A program made the position numbers and the translations under genes. A model generated the notes under the pieces. The model searched no databases and was not told the DNA's origin. It worked only from the letters and a program-made list of their open reading frames with translations. Positions 9,426 through 18,887 of a stretch of DNA of 64,000 nt are shown here, piece after piece. Source of the DNA: Azospirillum agricola (GTDB lineage Bacteria > Pseudomonadota > Alphaproteobacteria > Azospirillales > Azospirillaceae); contig NZ_JAGINM010000015.1 of assembly GCF_017876095.1 (NCBI RefSeq), forward strand, positions 62,001-126,000. Direction: 5' to 3'. The first letter of the stretch is position 1, and each line of letters starts with the position of its first letter.

Positions 9426-10496
9426 TCAGAGGGCGCGGACCAGCCCGTTCATGAAGCCCAGCTTTTCGATCACCGCCGGCGACAGGATGAAGGGGTAGAG
9501 GTCGGGCTGGCCCATGCTGCGGTTCAGGCTGTTCACCGCGTAGGTCAGCGGCAGCCAGGGCTCGATCAGATCCTCGATCCGCCGGGCCTTGTGCGGGTTG
9601 AAATCGACCTCGGCCTCCAGCTCGGCGCCCTCGCTGACGCGCGGGCGGATGCGCAGGCCGAAGGCGCGGGCGGTTTCCAGCGTGTCGACGATGTGCAGGT
9701 AATGCGCCCAGGTCTCGGCGAAATCCTCCCACGGGTGGGCGGCGGCGTAGCCGCTGACATAGTTGAACTGCCAGTCGGCGGGCGGGCCGGCGGCGTAGTG
9801 GCGCTTCAGCGCCTCGCCGTAATCGTCGCGCTCGTCGCCGAACAGCGCGCGGAAGCGCTCCAGCGTCGCCGGATCCTCGGACACCAGCCGGTCCCACACG
9901 TAATGGCCGATCTCGTGGCGGAAATGGCCGAGCAGCGTGCGGTAGGGCTCGCCCATCTCGGTGCGCCGCCGCTCGCGCTCGGCGTCGTCGGCCTCGGCGA
10001 CGTTGATGGTGATCAGCCCGTCGGCGTGGCCGGTCAGCACCGTGGTGACGCTGCCGTCGGGGTTCACCGTGTCGGACAGGAAGTCGAAGGCCAGCCCCTT
10101 CTCCGGGTCTTCGGCGCGGGTGCGCAGCGGCAGCTTCAGGTTGGTCAGGGTATAGAACAGATGATGCTTGGCGAGTTCCAGCTTGCGCCAGCGCGTCAGG
10201 TTCTCGGCGTCGGACAGGTTGGGGATGGTGCGGTTGTGGCGGCAGGCGTCGCAGTGGGATTCCTCCGCCCCCTCCTCCAGCAGCCAGTTGCAGGCATCGA
10301 GCCCGGCGTTCCGGCAGAACTTGAAGCGCTTGCCCGGAAAGGCGAGCGCGGTCCACACGCCCTCCGTCTCCGTCGGCTCCAGCGCCGTCATCGTGCCCGG
10401 ATCGGGCATGTAGCCAAGCCGGTGGCCGCAGCGCTCGCACAGCGTGTTCTCGAAATAGAGCGGCTGGTGGCAGTGCTGGCATTCGAACAGTTTCAT
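9426..10496 (-). CDS. Putative zinc-binding metallopeptidase (DUF2248/PF15887 type)
   Basis: A 356-residue cytoplasmic protein. It begins with a zinc-ribbon-like CQHCH...CERC arrangement (residues 6-23), with a second Cys cluster at about 61-85 (CDACRH). The HEIGH motif at 194-198 (HFRHEIGHYVWDRL) is the HExxH zinc site of metallopeptidases, and a downstream WEDFAETWAHYLH supplies a likely third ligand. The family is widespread and known mainly from sequence; no substrate is established that I can name. It lies downstream of glgX on the same strand, separated by a large inverted repeat, so a functional link to glycogen is not implied. Confidence 0.85.
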   Translation of the reverse strand: MKLFECQHCHQPLYFENTLCERCGHRLGYMPDPGTMTALEPTETEGVWTALAFPGKRFKFCRNAGLDACNWLLEEGAEESHCDACRHNRTIPNLSDAENLTRWRKLELAKHHLFYTLTNLKLPLRTRAEDPEKGLAFDFLSDTVNPDGSVTTVLTGHADGLITINVAEADDAERERRRTEMGEPYRTLLGHFRHEIGHYVWDRLVSEDPATLERFRALFGDERDDYGEALKRHYAAGPPADWQFNYVSGYAAAHPWEDFAETWAHYLHIVDTLETARAFGLRIRPRVSEGAELEAEVDFNPHKARRIEDLIEPWLPLTYAVNSLNRSMGQPDLYPFILSPAVIEKLGFMNGLVRAL

Positions 10497-10553
10497 GGCG
10501 GAGCGCTTTTCGGTGAGAAGAGGGGGTGGGGGCGGGAGAGCGCGCCGGACCGG

Positions 10554-10616
10554 GCACGGGCCCCGACCCCGAACCTCCCCCGCAGGGACGGGAAAGGGTT
10601 GGGTGGGGGCCCGTGC
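10554..10616. repeat. Long inverted repeat between glgX and the metallopeptidase gene
   Basis: GCACGGGCCCC at 10554-10564 and GGGGCCCGTGC at 10606-10616 are perfect 11-bp complements separated by a 41-nt G/C-rich loop. The structure lies just past the glgX stop codon and could act as terminator or mRNA-stabilising element. It has no U tract. Confidence 0.6.
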
Positions 10617-10624
10617 GCCGCCGC

Positions 10625-12922
10625 TCAGACGGCCGGTTTCTCGACCGGCCTCACCTCGGCATCCTCCACGCTCCCCACCTCGGGCTCGGCCGCCACCGCC
10701 GCTTCCTCGGCGACCGGCACCGGGGCCGGGCTCTCCGCTACCGACCGGAGGGCGCGGGCGGCGCGGCGCAGGGCGAAGGACGACTTGCCTTCCGGTTCAA
10801 GCGCCAGCAGCAGCAGCGAGCGGCCGGTCACCATGTAGGCGTCGCCGGTGTTGACGCGCGGCACCTCGTCGGGATCGGTGATGTTGGTGTCGACCAGACA
10901 GCGCCACACGCTGCCGCCGTTGACCTCCGGCAGGGTGAAGCTCACCACGTCGTGATGCGAGTTCACCACCAGCAGCAGCGTGGCGTCCATCGCCGGCCGC
11001 TTGATGCCGGTCGCCTGCGCCCGGCCGTCCAGCAGCATGCCCAGGCACCTGGCGTTGCCGTCGTGCCAGTGCCCCTCGGCCATCTCGTCGCCGGCCGGGG
11101 TCAGCCACGTCACGTCCTTGACGTCGAACTCGGCGTTGTAGTTGCCCGAGAGGAAGCGCCCGCGCCGCAGCATCGGGAAGGACTGGCGCACCGCGATCAC
11201 CCGGCGGACGAACTCGACGAGCGACTGGCCGTCCTCGTCGATGCCGTCCCAGTTCAGCCACGCCGTCTCGTTGTCCTGGCAATAGGCGTTGTTGTTGCCG
11301 GACTGGCTGTTGCCGAACTCGTCGCCGGCCAGCAGCATCGGCGTGCCCTGCGACAGCAGCAGCGTCGCCAGCAGGTTGCGCTTCTGGCGCTCGCGCAGCT
11401 CCTTGATCTCGGGGTCGTCGGTCGGCCCCTCGGCGCCGTGGTTCCACGAGATGTTGTGGGAGTGGCCGTCGTTGTTGCCCTCGCCGTTCGCCTCGTTGTG
11501 CTTGTCGTTGTAGGACACGAGGTCGTTCAGCGTGTAGCCGTCGTGCGCGGTGATGAAGTTCACGCTCGACCACGGCTTGCGCCCGCGCTTGTCGAAGACG
11601 TCCCCCGATCCGCACAGGCGCGGCGCCAGCTCCGGCAGCTTGCCCTCGTCGCCCTTCCAGTAGGCGCGGACGGTGTCGCGGAACTTGTCGTTCCACTCGG
11701 CCCAGCCCGGCGGGAAGTTGCCGACCTGATAGCCGCCGGGGCCGCAGTCCCACGGCTCGGCGATCAGCTTGACGCTGGAGAGGATGGGATCCTGGAGGCA
11801 GCTGTCGAGGAAGCCGCCGCCCTCGTCGAAGCCGTAGGGCTCGCGCCCGAGGATCGTCGCCAGATCGAAGCGGAAGCCGTCGACGTGCATCTCGGTCGCC
11901 CAGTAGCGCAGGCTGTCCGTCACCATCTGGAGCACGCGCGGGTGGCTGAGGTTGACCGTGTTGCCGGTGCCGGTCTCGTTGATGTAGTAGCGCTTCTCGT
12001 CCGGCATCAGCCGGTAGTAGGAGGCGTTGTCGATGCCCTTGAAGGACAGGGTCGGCCCGCGCTCGTTGCCCTCGGCGGTGTGGTTGTAGACGACGTCGAG
12101 GATCACCTCCAGCCCGGAATCGTGGAGATGGGCGACCATCTCCTTGAACTCCTTGATGCTGTTGCCGCTGGCGGAATAGCGCGGCTCCGGCGCGAAGAAG
12201 CCGATGGAGTTGTAGCCCCAGTAGTTCGACAGCCCCTTGTCGACCAGATGCTGGTCCTGGACGAAGGCGTGGACCGGCAGCAGCTCCACCGAGGTCACGC
12301 CGAGGCTCTTGATGTAGTCGATGACCTCCTTGATCGCCATGCCGCCGTAGGTGCCGCGCAGGGCGTCGGGCACCGCCGGGTGCAGCTTGGTGAAGCCCTT
12401 GACGTGGGCCTCGTAGAAGATCGTCCGCTCCCACGGCACGGCCGGCGACGCCTCGCCGCGGCCCCAGGTGAAGGCCGGGTCGATCACCCGGCATTTCGGC
12501 ATGAAGGGCGCGCTGTCGCGCTCGTCGAAGGTGGTGTCGTCGCCCGATTCCATCACATAGCCGAAATGCGCCGGGTTCCAGCGGATCTCGCCGGCCAGTT
12601 CCTTGGCGTAGGGGTCGAGCAGCAGCTTGTTCGGGTTGAAGCGGTGTCCGTTCTCCGGCTCGTAGGGGCCGTGGACGCGGTAGCCGTAGAGCAGGCCGGG
12701 CCGGGCGTCCGGCAGATAGCCGTGCCAGATCTCGTTGGTGAATTCGGGAAGCTCGATGCGCTCCAGCTCCTCCTCGCCGCTCTCGTCGAACAGGCACAGC
12801 TCCACCTTGGTGGCGTTTGCCGAAAACAGGGCGAAGTTCACGCCGATGCCATCCCATGTGGCGCCCAGGGGAAAGGGCCGCCCTTCACCGAGCCGTGTCG
12901 CCTGTTTCAGTATGTTCGCCAT
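10625..12922 (-). CDS. glgX: Glycogen debranching enzyme (GH13, isoamylase type)
   Basis: A 765-residue glycogen debranching enzyme that hydrolyses alpha-1,6 branch points of phosphorylase-limited glycogen. An N-terminal CBM48/isoamylase-N domain (about 10-130, LGATWDGIGVNFALFS) precedes the GH13 barrel. Catalytic region motifs are intact: DVVYNH, the nucleophile in DGFRFDLA, the acid in AEPWDCGPGG, and FITAHDG. The start ATG at 12922 gives MANILKQATRLGEGRPFPLG. The last roughly 45 residues are an Ala/Pro/Val/Glu-rich tail that makes it about 100 residues longer than E. coli GlgX. It is not in a visible glg operon, but lies beside GH4 and GH1 genes, a loose carbohydrate cluster. Confidence 0.95.
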   Translation of the reverse strand: MANILKQATRLGEGRPFPLGATWDGIGVNFALFSANATKVELCLFDESGEEELERIELPEFTNEIWHGYLPDARPGLLYGYRVHGPYEPENGHRFNPNKLLLDPYAKELAGEIRWNPAHFGYVMESGDDTTFDERDSAPFMPKCRVIDPAFTWGRGEASPAVPWERTIFYEAHVKGFTKLHPAVPDALRGTYGGMAIKEVIDYIKSLGVTSVELLPVHAFVQDQHLVDKGLSNYWGYNSIGFFAPEPRYSASGNSIKEFKEMVAHLHDSGLEVILDVVYNHTAEGNERGPTLSFKGIDNASYYRLMPDEKRYYINETGTGNTVNLSHPRVLQMVTDSLRYWATEMHVDGFRFDLATILGREPYGFDEGGGFLDSCLQDPILSSVKLIAEPWDCGPGGYQVGNFPPGWAEWNDKFRDTVRAYWKGDEGKLPELAPRLCGSGDVFDKRGRKPWSSVNFITAHDGYTLNDLVSYNDKHNEANGEGNNDGHSHNISWNHGAEGPTDDPEIKELRERQKRNLLATLLLSQGTPMLLAGDEFGNSQSGNNNAYCQDNETAWLNWDGIDEDGQSLVEFVRRVIAVRQSFPMLRRGRFLSGNYNAEFDVKDVTWLTPAGDEMAEGHWHDGNARCLGMLLDGRAQATGIKRPAMDATLLLVVNSHHDVVSFTLPEVNGGSVWRCLVDTNITDPDEVPRVNTGDAYMVTGRSLLLLALEPEGKSSFALRRAARALRSVAESPAPVPVAEEAAVAAEPEVGSVEDAEVRPVEKPAV

Positions 12923-13038
12923 GATCCGCCTTTTCGCCGTGACCCGAGGGTATGGCTTCAAACCCGCGGGGCCTGCGCTTGTTCCTCGGCTCCTTTGGCC
13001 TCTCCGTTCGGTGTGGAGCCTTCTGAAAGCGGCCGCTT

Positions 13039-14322
13039 CTAAAGGCAGGGGCGGATGTAGGGCCGGTTGACCTCCCACAGCTCGTCCAGGATGGCGACGG
13101 CGGCGTCGGTCGAGGTGATGACCGGATCGATCAGCAGCGCCTGGAGGGCCAGTTCCCTGGAACCGCGCAGGGCGGCCTCGACCGCCATCTGCTGCACCCC
13201 GGCCTGGACCGACAGCAGCCTGAGCACGCCGTCCGGCAGGCGGCCCAGCGCCACCGGATGCACGCCGGCCGCGTCGGCGACCAGCGGCACCTCGACCGCC
13301 AGCTCGTCGGGCAGGCCGGGCACGACGCCCCGGTTGACGACGATGCCGGATTCGATGAAGCGCTTGCGGTTGTGCAGCATGCCCTCGATCACCGCGACGG
13401 CGCGCTCGCCCCAGGAGGGTCCGGTCCAGTCGTCGGGGATCGGCTTGCTGCCGTCGATCACCCCGTCCATCAGATCCTTCAGGATGACCCGGCCGCGCTC
13501 GTCGTTCTCGAAGTCGAAGCCGTGCTCCCCGCCCTCCCAGCCGTAGGGAAGATACTCGCCGACATGGTCGTCGCTGCACGTCACCCACAGGCCGAAGGCG
13601 CGGAACAGCCGGCGGGTCAGCGGCGTGAAGGCGGGGTCGTGCAGCGCCTCGCGCTCGCGCAGCAGCGGGTAGAGATCGCGGCCGGTGGCGCGCTCGCGGA
13701 TCGCGGTCAGCCATTGGAAATGGTTCAGACCGGCGCCCCAGACATCGACCTCCTTCTCCGGCATGCCGAGGATCTGGCAGACGAACCAGCGGGCCAGGAA
13801 GATGCCGTGGCACAACCCCAGCGCCCGCACGCCGGTGCAGCGCGACAGCCCCAGCACGATGCGGCTTTCGGGATTGGACAGGTTGATGAACAGCGCGTCC
13901 GGGCAGATCGCCTCGACGTCGCGGGCGATGTCGACGATCAGCGGCAGGGTACGCAGCGTGAAGAACAGCCCGCCGGGGCCGCCGTTCTCGCCCAGCGTGT
14001 GGCGGACGCCGTGCTTCCTCGGCACCTCGAAATCCAGCCTCCACAGGCGGTTGCGGTCCACCGCGACGGCGCACAGCACGAATCCCGCCCCCTCCAGCGC
14101 CGCCTTGCGGTCGGTCGCCGTCTCGATGACCAGCCCGGCGTTGCCGCGCCGGTTCAGCACGTCCGCCAGCGCCGCCATGCGGACGAGCGCGTCGGGGTTG
14201 GTGTCCACCAGGGTCAGGGTGCTGCCGGCCAGCTCGCTGGAGGAGAACAGGTCCTGGAACAGGCTGAGGCCGAAGGCGGCGCTGCCCGCCCCGATGAAGA
14301 CGATCTTGGTGACGTTCGCCAT
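13039..14322 (-). CDS. Family 4 glycosidase (alpha-glucosidase/alpha-galactosidase type, NAD and Mn dependent)
   Basis: A 427-residue member of glycoside hydrolase family 4, whose enzymes cleave glycosides by a redox mechanism using NAD and a divalent metal. The N-terminal Rossmann motif VFIGAGSAAFG, the NLSNPE segment, the metal-binding GLCHG cysteine and the GAGLNHF motif are all present. It starts at an ATG with GGGAGG well spaced upstream. It resembles MelA/AglA-like alpha-glycosidases more than phospho-beta-glucosidases, but the sugar is not assigned. It is followed by glgX on the same strand and is divergent from a GH1 beta-glucosidase gene. Confidence 0.9.
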   Translation of the reverse strand: MANVTKIVFIGAGSAAFGLSLFQDLFSSSELAGSTLTLVDTNPDALVRMAALADVLNRRGNAGLVIETATDRKAALEGAGFVLCAVAVDRNRLWRLDFEVPRKHGVRHTLGENGGPGGLFFTLRTLPLIVDIARDVEAICPDALFINLSNPESRIVLGLSRCTGVRALGLCHGIFLARWFVCQILGMPEKEVDVWGAGLNHFQWLTAIRERATGRDLYPLLREREALHDPAFTPLTRRLFRAFGLWVTCSDDHVGEYLPYGWEGGEHGFDFENDERGRVILKDLMDGVIDGSKPIPDDWTGPSWGERAVAVIEGMLHNRKRFIESGIVVNRGVVPGLPDELAVEVPLVADAAGVHPVALGRLPDGVLRLLSVQAGVQQMAVEAALRGSRELALQALLIDPVITSTDAAVAILDELWEVNRPYIRPCL

Positions 14323-14500
14323 GGCGCTTCCTCCCGAGCAGAAGCCGGTTTTCCAGGATTCTACGCCCGCGCCCCGTCGCCGCCCAGCCCCGGCGTCATC
14401 CCCTGCGCCACCACGTCGCGGAAGCATCCGCGCCATGGCGGACCCCTCCGATTTGAGGCATGCTAACAAAAAACGAAGACCCGTCCGGGAGGACAACCGC

Positions 14501-15826
14501 ATGACGTCGCTGACTTTCCCGCCCGGCTTCCGCTGGGGCGCCTCCACCTCCTCCTACCAGATCGAAGGCGCGCTCGACGCCGACGGGCGCGGCGCTTGCG
14601 TGTGGGACGTCTACACCGCCGCCGGCCGCATCCAGGACGGCAGCAACGCCGCCACCGCCTGCGACCACTACCACCGCTTTCCCGAGGACATCGCGCTGAT
14701 GAAGGCGGCGGGCTTCGACAGCTACCGCTTCTCCATCGCCTGGCCGCGAATCCTGCCGGCCGGCAGCGGCGCCGTCGAGACGCGCGGCCTGGATTTCTAC
14801 GACCGGCTGGTCGATGCGCTGCTGGAGGCCGGCATCACCCCGATGGCCTGCCTCTACCACTGGGACCTGCCGCAGCCGCTGGAGGATGCCGGGGGCTGGC
14901 AGGGGCGCGGCGTCATCGGTCCCTTCGCCGACTACGCCCGAATCGTCACCGCCCGGCTGGCCGACCGGGTGAAGGAATGGATGATGCTCAACGAGCCCAA
15001 CGTCGTCGCCATCCACGGCTACGGCACGGGCGAGCACGCCCCCGGCCACCAGTTCGGCGAGGAGGGCGTGCTGCGCGCCCTGCACCACCAGAATCTCGCC
15101 CAGGGCGCGGCGCTGCGCGCCATCGCGGCGGAGCATTCCGGCCTGACGCTGGGCACCGTGCTGAATTTGCAGCCGGCGGTTCCCGACAGCGACCGGCCGG
15201 AGGACGTCGCGGCGGCGGCCCGCTGGGACGCGGTGTGGAACCGGGTGCCGCTCGACGGGCTGATGCGCGGGGAGATCCCGGCGCTGCTGGCGGAGCGGAT
15301 GGCCGGCTTCGTCCTGCCCGGCGACGAGGAGGCGATCCGCTACCCGATCGACCTGCTCGGCATCAACTACTACTCCCGCATGACGATGAAGCACGAGGCG
15401 GGCCGGCTGTTCGACGTCTGGTGGGGCGAGGCGCGTTGCGAGCGCTGGACCGGCATGGCCTGGCCGGTGCAGCCCGAGGGCCTGCACGAGCTGCTGAGCG
15501 AGCTGCGCACGGAGTACGGCAACCCCGCCGTCTTCATCGCCGAGAACGGCTGCGCCTACGACGACGTGGTGTCGGAGGATGGGGAGATCCACGACGACCA
15601 GCGCGTGCTGTTCTTCCGCGAGCATCTGGAGGCGGTGGCGCGGGCGGCGCGGGAAGGCTGCGACGTGAAGGGCTATCTGTGCTGGAGCCTGCTGGACAAT
15701 TTCGAGTGGGGCTTCGGCCTGTCGAAGCGGTTCGGCATCGTCCGCGTCGATTACGACACCCTGGCGCGGACGCCCAAGGATAGCTACCGCTTCCTGAGCA
15801 GCGTCGCGAAGAGCGGGAAGCGGTGA
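14501..15826 (+). CDS. Family 1 beta-glucosidase
   Basis: A 441-residue GH1 enzyme that hydrolyses beta-linked glucosides. The N-terminal signature FPPGFRWGASTSSYQIEGA, the acid/base glutamate in LNEP, and the nucleophile in IAENG are present, as is the C-terminal SLLDNFEWGFG. There is no signal peptide, so it acts in the cytoplasm. It starts at 14501 with GGGAGG 8 nt upstream. The gene is divergent from the GH4 gene with a promoter gap of about 180 nt. No sugar transporter is adjacent. Confidence 0.94.
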   Translation: MTSLTFPPGFRWGASTSSYQIEGALDADGRGACVWDVYTAAGRIQDGSNAATACDHYHRFPEDIALMKAAGFDSYRFSIAWPRILPAGSGAVETRGLDFYDRLVDALLEAGITPMACLYHWDLPQPLEDAGGWQGRGVIGPFADYARIVTARLADRVKEWMMLNEPNVVAIHGYGTGEHAPGHQFGEEGVLRALHHQNLAQGAALRAIAAEHSGLTLGTVLNLQPAVPDSDRPEDVAAAARWDAVWNRVPLDGLMRGEIPALLAERMAGFVLPGDEEAIRYPIDLLGINYYSRMTMKHEAGRLFDVWWGEARCERWTGMAWPVQPEGLHELLSELRTEYGNPAVFIAENGCAYDDVVSEDGEIHDDQRVLFFREHLEAVARAAREGCDVKGYLCWSLLDNFEWGFGLSKRFGIVRVDYDTLARTPKDSYRFLSSVAKSGKR

Positions 15827-15913
15827 CGTTTTGCGTGCTACCCCCCTGTTCGCGCGATCGACGCCACCCCATTCGTTGGTGATACGGAGGATCCGCAAGC
15901 CGAAAGCCCCGCG

Positions 15914-17746
15914 ATGGACAGCATGACCGACGGCGCGGGCCGCGAGCCCTCCGGCTCCGCCCCATCCCAAACCCCGCTGGCCCACCACCCCCCGCCCAGC
16001 TTCACCCGGCGCTTCCTGCGTTTCGCCGGCGGCTACTGGACCGGGGAGAACCGGGTGGCGGTGTGGCTGCTCACCACGGCGCTGGTCGTTCTGACCGTCG
16101 GGCAGGTCGTCGTCCCGGTGCTGATCAACATCTGGAGCGAGCGGCTGTTCGACGCGCTGGAACAGCGCTCGATGGACCGTTTCGTCACGATGGTCGGGGC
16201 GGTCGGCCTGATCATCGCCTTCAACATCGTCAACGCCGTGCTGCACCTGCTGGTCAAGCGGCGCCTCCAGCTCGGCTGGCGGCGCTGGCTGACCGCCAAG
16301 CTGATGGAGGACTGGCTGCGGCGCGGCCGGCACCACCAGATCGCCTATCTGCCGGGCGACCACGACAACCCGGACGGCCGCATCGCCGAGGACATCCGCA
16401 TCACCGCCGAGATGGCGATCGACCTCGGCCATTCGCTGACCTACTGCGCCATGCTGCTGATCAGCTTCACCAACATCCTGTGGATGCTGTCGGGACGCAT
16501 CTCGGTCGATCTGTTCGGCACGGAATGGTCGGTGCCCGGCCATCTGCTGTTCATCGCCCTGCTCTACGCCGCCATGGGCACCACCATCGCCCTGCTGATC
16601 GGCACGCCGCTGGTCAACGCCGTCAACCGGCGCCAGAGTTACGAGGCGGATTTCCGTTTCGGCTTGGCGCAGGTGCGCGAGAACGGCCAGGGCATCGCCC
16701 TGCTGCACGGCGAGACCGCGGAGCGCGGCCGGCTCTCCAGCCTGTTCGAGGGGGTGACGCTGGGCTGGCACGGCCAGACCCGCGCGCTCAGCCACATGAT
16801 GCTGTTCAGCGCCACCTATTCGGTGCTGTCGGCCGCCTTCCCGATCCTGGTCGCGGCGCCGCGCTACATCGCCGGCACCATCTCGCTGGGCGTGCTGATG
16901 CAGACGGCGCAGGCGTTCCAGCAGACGGTCGGCGCGCTGTCCTGGCCGATCGACAACCTCGCCCGCGCCGCCGAGTGGCGCGCCTCGGTCGAACGGATGC
17001 TGCGCCTGCACGAAGCGCTGCAACAGCTCGACCGCGAGGTCTGCGGGGACGGCGCCGACCACATCGTGGTGGAACGGTCGAAGGGGCACAGCGGCCTGAG
17101 CTTCCGCGGGGTGTCGATCGACGACCCGGACGGCAAGCCGGTCGTCCACGGCTTCGACCTGGAGGTCCGGCGCGGCGACCGCGTGCTGATCGTTGGCGAC
17201 CCGGCGGCGGCGGTGCGGCTGTTCCGCGCGGTGGCCGGGGTCTGGCCCTGGGGACGCGGCCACATCGCCCTGCCGGCCGACACCCACGTCTTCTTCATGC
17301 CGGAGCATCCCTATCTGCCGCGCGACAGCCTGCGCGCCGTGCTGGCCTACCCCGGCGCGCCGTCCTCGGTGGACGACGGCAAGGGGGTGGAGGCCCTGGA
17401 TGCGGTCGGGCTGGCGCACCTGTCCGGCCATCTCGACACGGTCGACCGCTGGGACGAGGTGCTGTCGGTGCCGGAATGCCAGCGGCTGAGCTTCGCCCGC
17501 CTGCTGATCCGCCGCCCCGACTGGATCTTCCTGGAGGACGCCACCGATTCCCTGGACGCCCAGGGCGAGGCGGACCTGATGGCGCTGATCGAGCGGACGC
17601 TGCCCGCCGCCACGGTGCTGACCATCGGCAACCACGCCGGGCTGGCGCCCCTGCACCAGCGCCGGCTGGTGCTGGAGCGCACCAACGGCGCCGTGACCCT
17701 GCGCGAGGATCCGCAGAACCAGCCCACCGCCGCCAGCGCCGTGTGA
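15914..17746 (+). CDS. ABCD/SbmA-YddA-type ABC membrane protein with degenerate ATPase
   Basis: A 610-residue fused membrane and nucleotide-binding protein of the YddA/ABCD (COG4178) group. Residues about 50-360 are the membrane domain (hydrophobic segments near 52, 92, 178, 205, 290), including YEADFRFGLAQVRENGQGIALL typical of the group (positions 239-260). The ATPase half (about 400-600) keeps the fold (LFRAVAGVWPWG) but not the motifs. Walker A reads GDPAAAVR (428-435), lacking the lysine; the signature reads LSVPECQ (517-523); Walker B reads IFLEDATDSLD with swapped acidic residues (538-548); the H-loop histidine is displaced. I infer it cannot hydrolyse ATP normally. There are no frameshifts. 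It is monocistronic. Confidence 0.85.
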   Translation: MDSMTDGAGREPSGSAPSQTPLAHHPPPSFTRRFLRFAGGYWTGENRVAVWLLTTALVVLTVGQVVVPVLINIWSERLFDALEQRSMDRFVTMVGAVGLIIAFNIVNAVLHLLVKRRLQLGWRRWLTAKLMEDWLRRGRHHQIAYLPGDHDNPDGRIAEDIRITAEMAIDLGHSLTYCAMLLISFTNILWMLSGRISVDLFGTEWSVPGHLLFIALLYAAMGTTIALLIGTPLVNAVNRRQSYEADFRFGLAQVRENGQGIALLHGETAERGRLSSLFEGVTLGWHGQTRALSHMMLFSATYSVLSAAFPILVAAPRYIAGTISLGVLMQTAQAFQQTVGALSWPIDNLARAAEWRASVERMLRLHEALQQLDREVCGDGADHIVVERSKGHSGLSFRGVSIDDPDGKPVVHGFDLEVRRGDRVLIVGDPAAAVRLFRAVAGVWPWGRGHIALPADTHVFFMPEHPYLPRDSLRAVLAYPGAPSSVDDGKGVEALDAVGLAHLSGHLDTVDRWDEVLSVPECQRLSFARLLIRRPDWIFLEDATDSLDAQGEADLMALIERTLPAATVLTIGNHAGLAPLHQRRLVLERTNGAVTLREDPQNQPTAASAV

Positions 17747-17754
17747 CGCGGAAC

Positions 17755-17778
17755 GGCGCGGCCCCGGAGGACCGCGCC
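17755..17778. terminator. GC hairpin between convergent genes
   Basis: GGCGCGG (17755-17761) pairs with CCGCGCC (17772-17778) just after the ABC gene stop codon and before the convergent DUF2076 gene. There is no clear U tract. Confidence 0.4.
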
Positions 17779-17813
17779 GCCTCTCGTTCCCCGTGTTTCA
17801 GGCCGGCGGTCCC

Positions 17814-18590
17814 TCAGACCCAGGAATCGTCGCCGCCGCCGTTGTCGCCGCCGTCATCGAAGGACGCATCGTCGGTCTGATAGTCGGCGTCCTGCTGGTA
17901 ATCCACGTTGCGCGCCTCGGGCGCGGCGCTGTCGCCGTAGAAGTTGTTGATGACGGTCTCCCCGCCCGGCACATGCGAGGCGGCCGACGCGGCGGCGTCG
18001 CCGAAGGGGCCGGGCGAGTGGCTCAGCATCGAGGAGATGGCGCTCGCCGCCAGCATGCCGCCGGCGACGCCCGCCGCCGTCGTCGCGGCGTTGGCCAGGA
18101 ATCCGCCGCCGGCGCGCTGCGGGGCGAATCCCGGCTGCTGCGGATAGCCCGGCTGGCCGCCGCCATAGGCCCCCATCGGCGGCGCGTAGCCGGGTTGCGG
18201 CGCCCCGCCCCACGGGCTGCGGGAGGGTTGGGGCTGGACTTGCGGCTGCGGCGCCGGGCGCGGCTCCTCGGAACGCCCGCCCCAGGGGCTGCGGCCAATT
18301 CCCAGCGCGTTCGACAGGAAGCTGCCGCCGGACGGGGTCGGGGCGGCCGGCTGGGCGGCGCGGCTCTGCGCCTCCCTGAGTTGACGCTCCAGCTCCTCGA
18401 TTCGGCTCTGGGCGGCGGTCAGGGCCTGCTGCTGGACCAGAACGGTCTGCGCCATGTAATAGGCGGACAGCGGCTGGCTCTGCACCGACTGGCGGATGAA
18501 GGATTCGGCCTCCGCGTCGCGCGGCTGACCTTCCACCTCGCGCAAATGGCGGAACAGGTCGGAAAGAAGCGTGCGTTCCTCGGGGGTCAT
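17814..18590 (-). CDS. DUF2076 family protein
   Basis: A 258-residue protein of the DUF2076 family, described only as conserved in proteobacteria. The first 85 residues form the conserved helical region (MTPEERTLLSDLFRHLREVE) ending in a coiled coil (RIEELERQLREAQ). The centre is a Pro/Gln/Gly-rich disordered linker with two SPWGG repeats. A hydrophobic Ala/Gly segment (about 170-195) could be a membrane-associated helix. The C-terminus is an acidic Asp/Gly-rich tail ending GGGDDSWV. There is no signal peptide. Its function is unknown to me. It is convergent with the ABC gene. Confidence 0.82.
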   Translation of the reverse strand: MTPEERTLLSDLFRHLREVEGQPRDAEAESFIRQSVQSQPLSAYYMAQTVLVQQQALTAAQSRIEELERQLREAQSRAAQPAAPTPSGGSFLSNALGIGRSPWGGRSEEPRPAPQPQVQPQPSRSPWGGAPQPGYAPPMGAYGGGQPGYPQQPGFAPQRAGGGFLANAATTAAGVAGGMLAASAISSMLSHSPGPFGDAAASAASHVPGGETVINNFYGDSAAPEARNVDYQQDADYQTDDASFDDGGDNGGGDDSWV

Positions 18591-18887
18591 GGCGGTCTCC
18601 TGAACACGTCGTCATCGCCGCGAGTCGGCGGCCATGCAGCCTATGTGTTCCGCCCGCTCCCCGGAAACAAGATCCGCCGCCTATCCGGACACGCCTATGC
18701 GCGACGGGCGGTGGTTGATGCTTTGGTCCTGCGACCTTCCGTGTGTTGCCGCCGCCCCGAAAGAGCGGCTAGACTCGGCCGTATGCCCCGCAAGCGCGGG
18801 AAAGAGCCGCGAAGACGGCTCGTGCGTCGCGCAGGACGCCGAATGCGGAAATCCAAACCGCCAAATTCAAATCAAGGGAGAACGCCC
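18591..18887. other. Intergenic region without recognised gene
   Basis: These 297 nt separate the DUF2076 gene from a small rightward gene. I see no RNA gene, no clear promoter pair and no long repeat. The last 40 nt become A-rich and end in the ribosome-binding site of the next gene. Confidence 0.3.

Noticed and set aside
7729..10557. A 942-codon open frame on the minus strand across the diguanylate cyclase and peptidase genes
   Set aside because: It is antisense or out of frame to two well-supported genes, has Arg/Gly/Pro-rich low-complexity sequence and no recognisable domain. Long false frames are common in DNA of this GC content.
10625..14074. Open frame joining glgX to the GH4 region
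   Set aside because: Codons above 12922 are the GH4 gene out of frame; the GlgX N-terminus begins at MANILKQATRLGEG.
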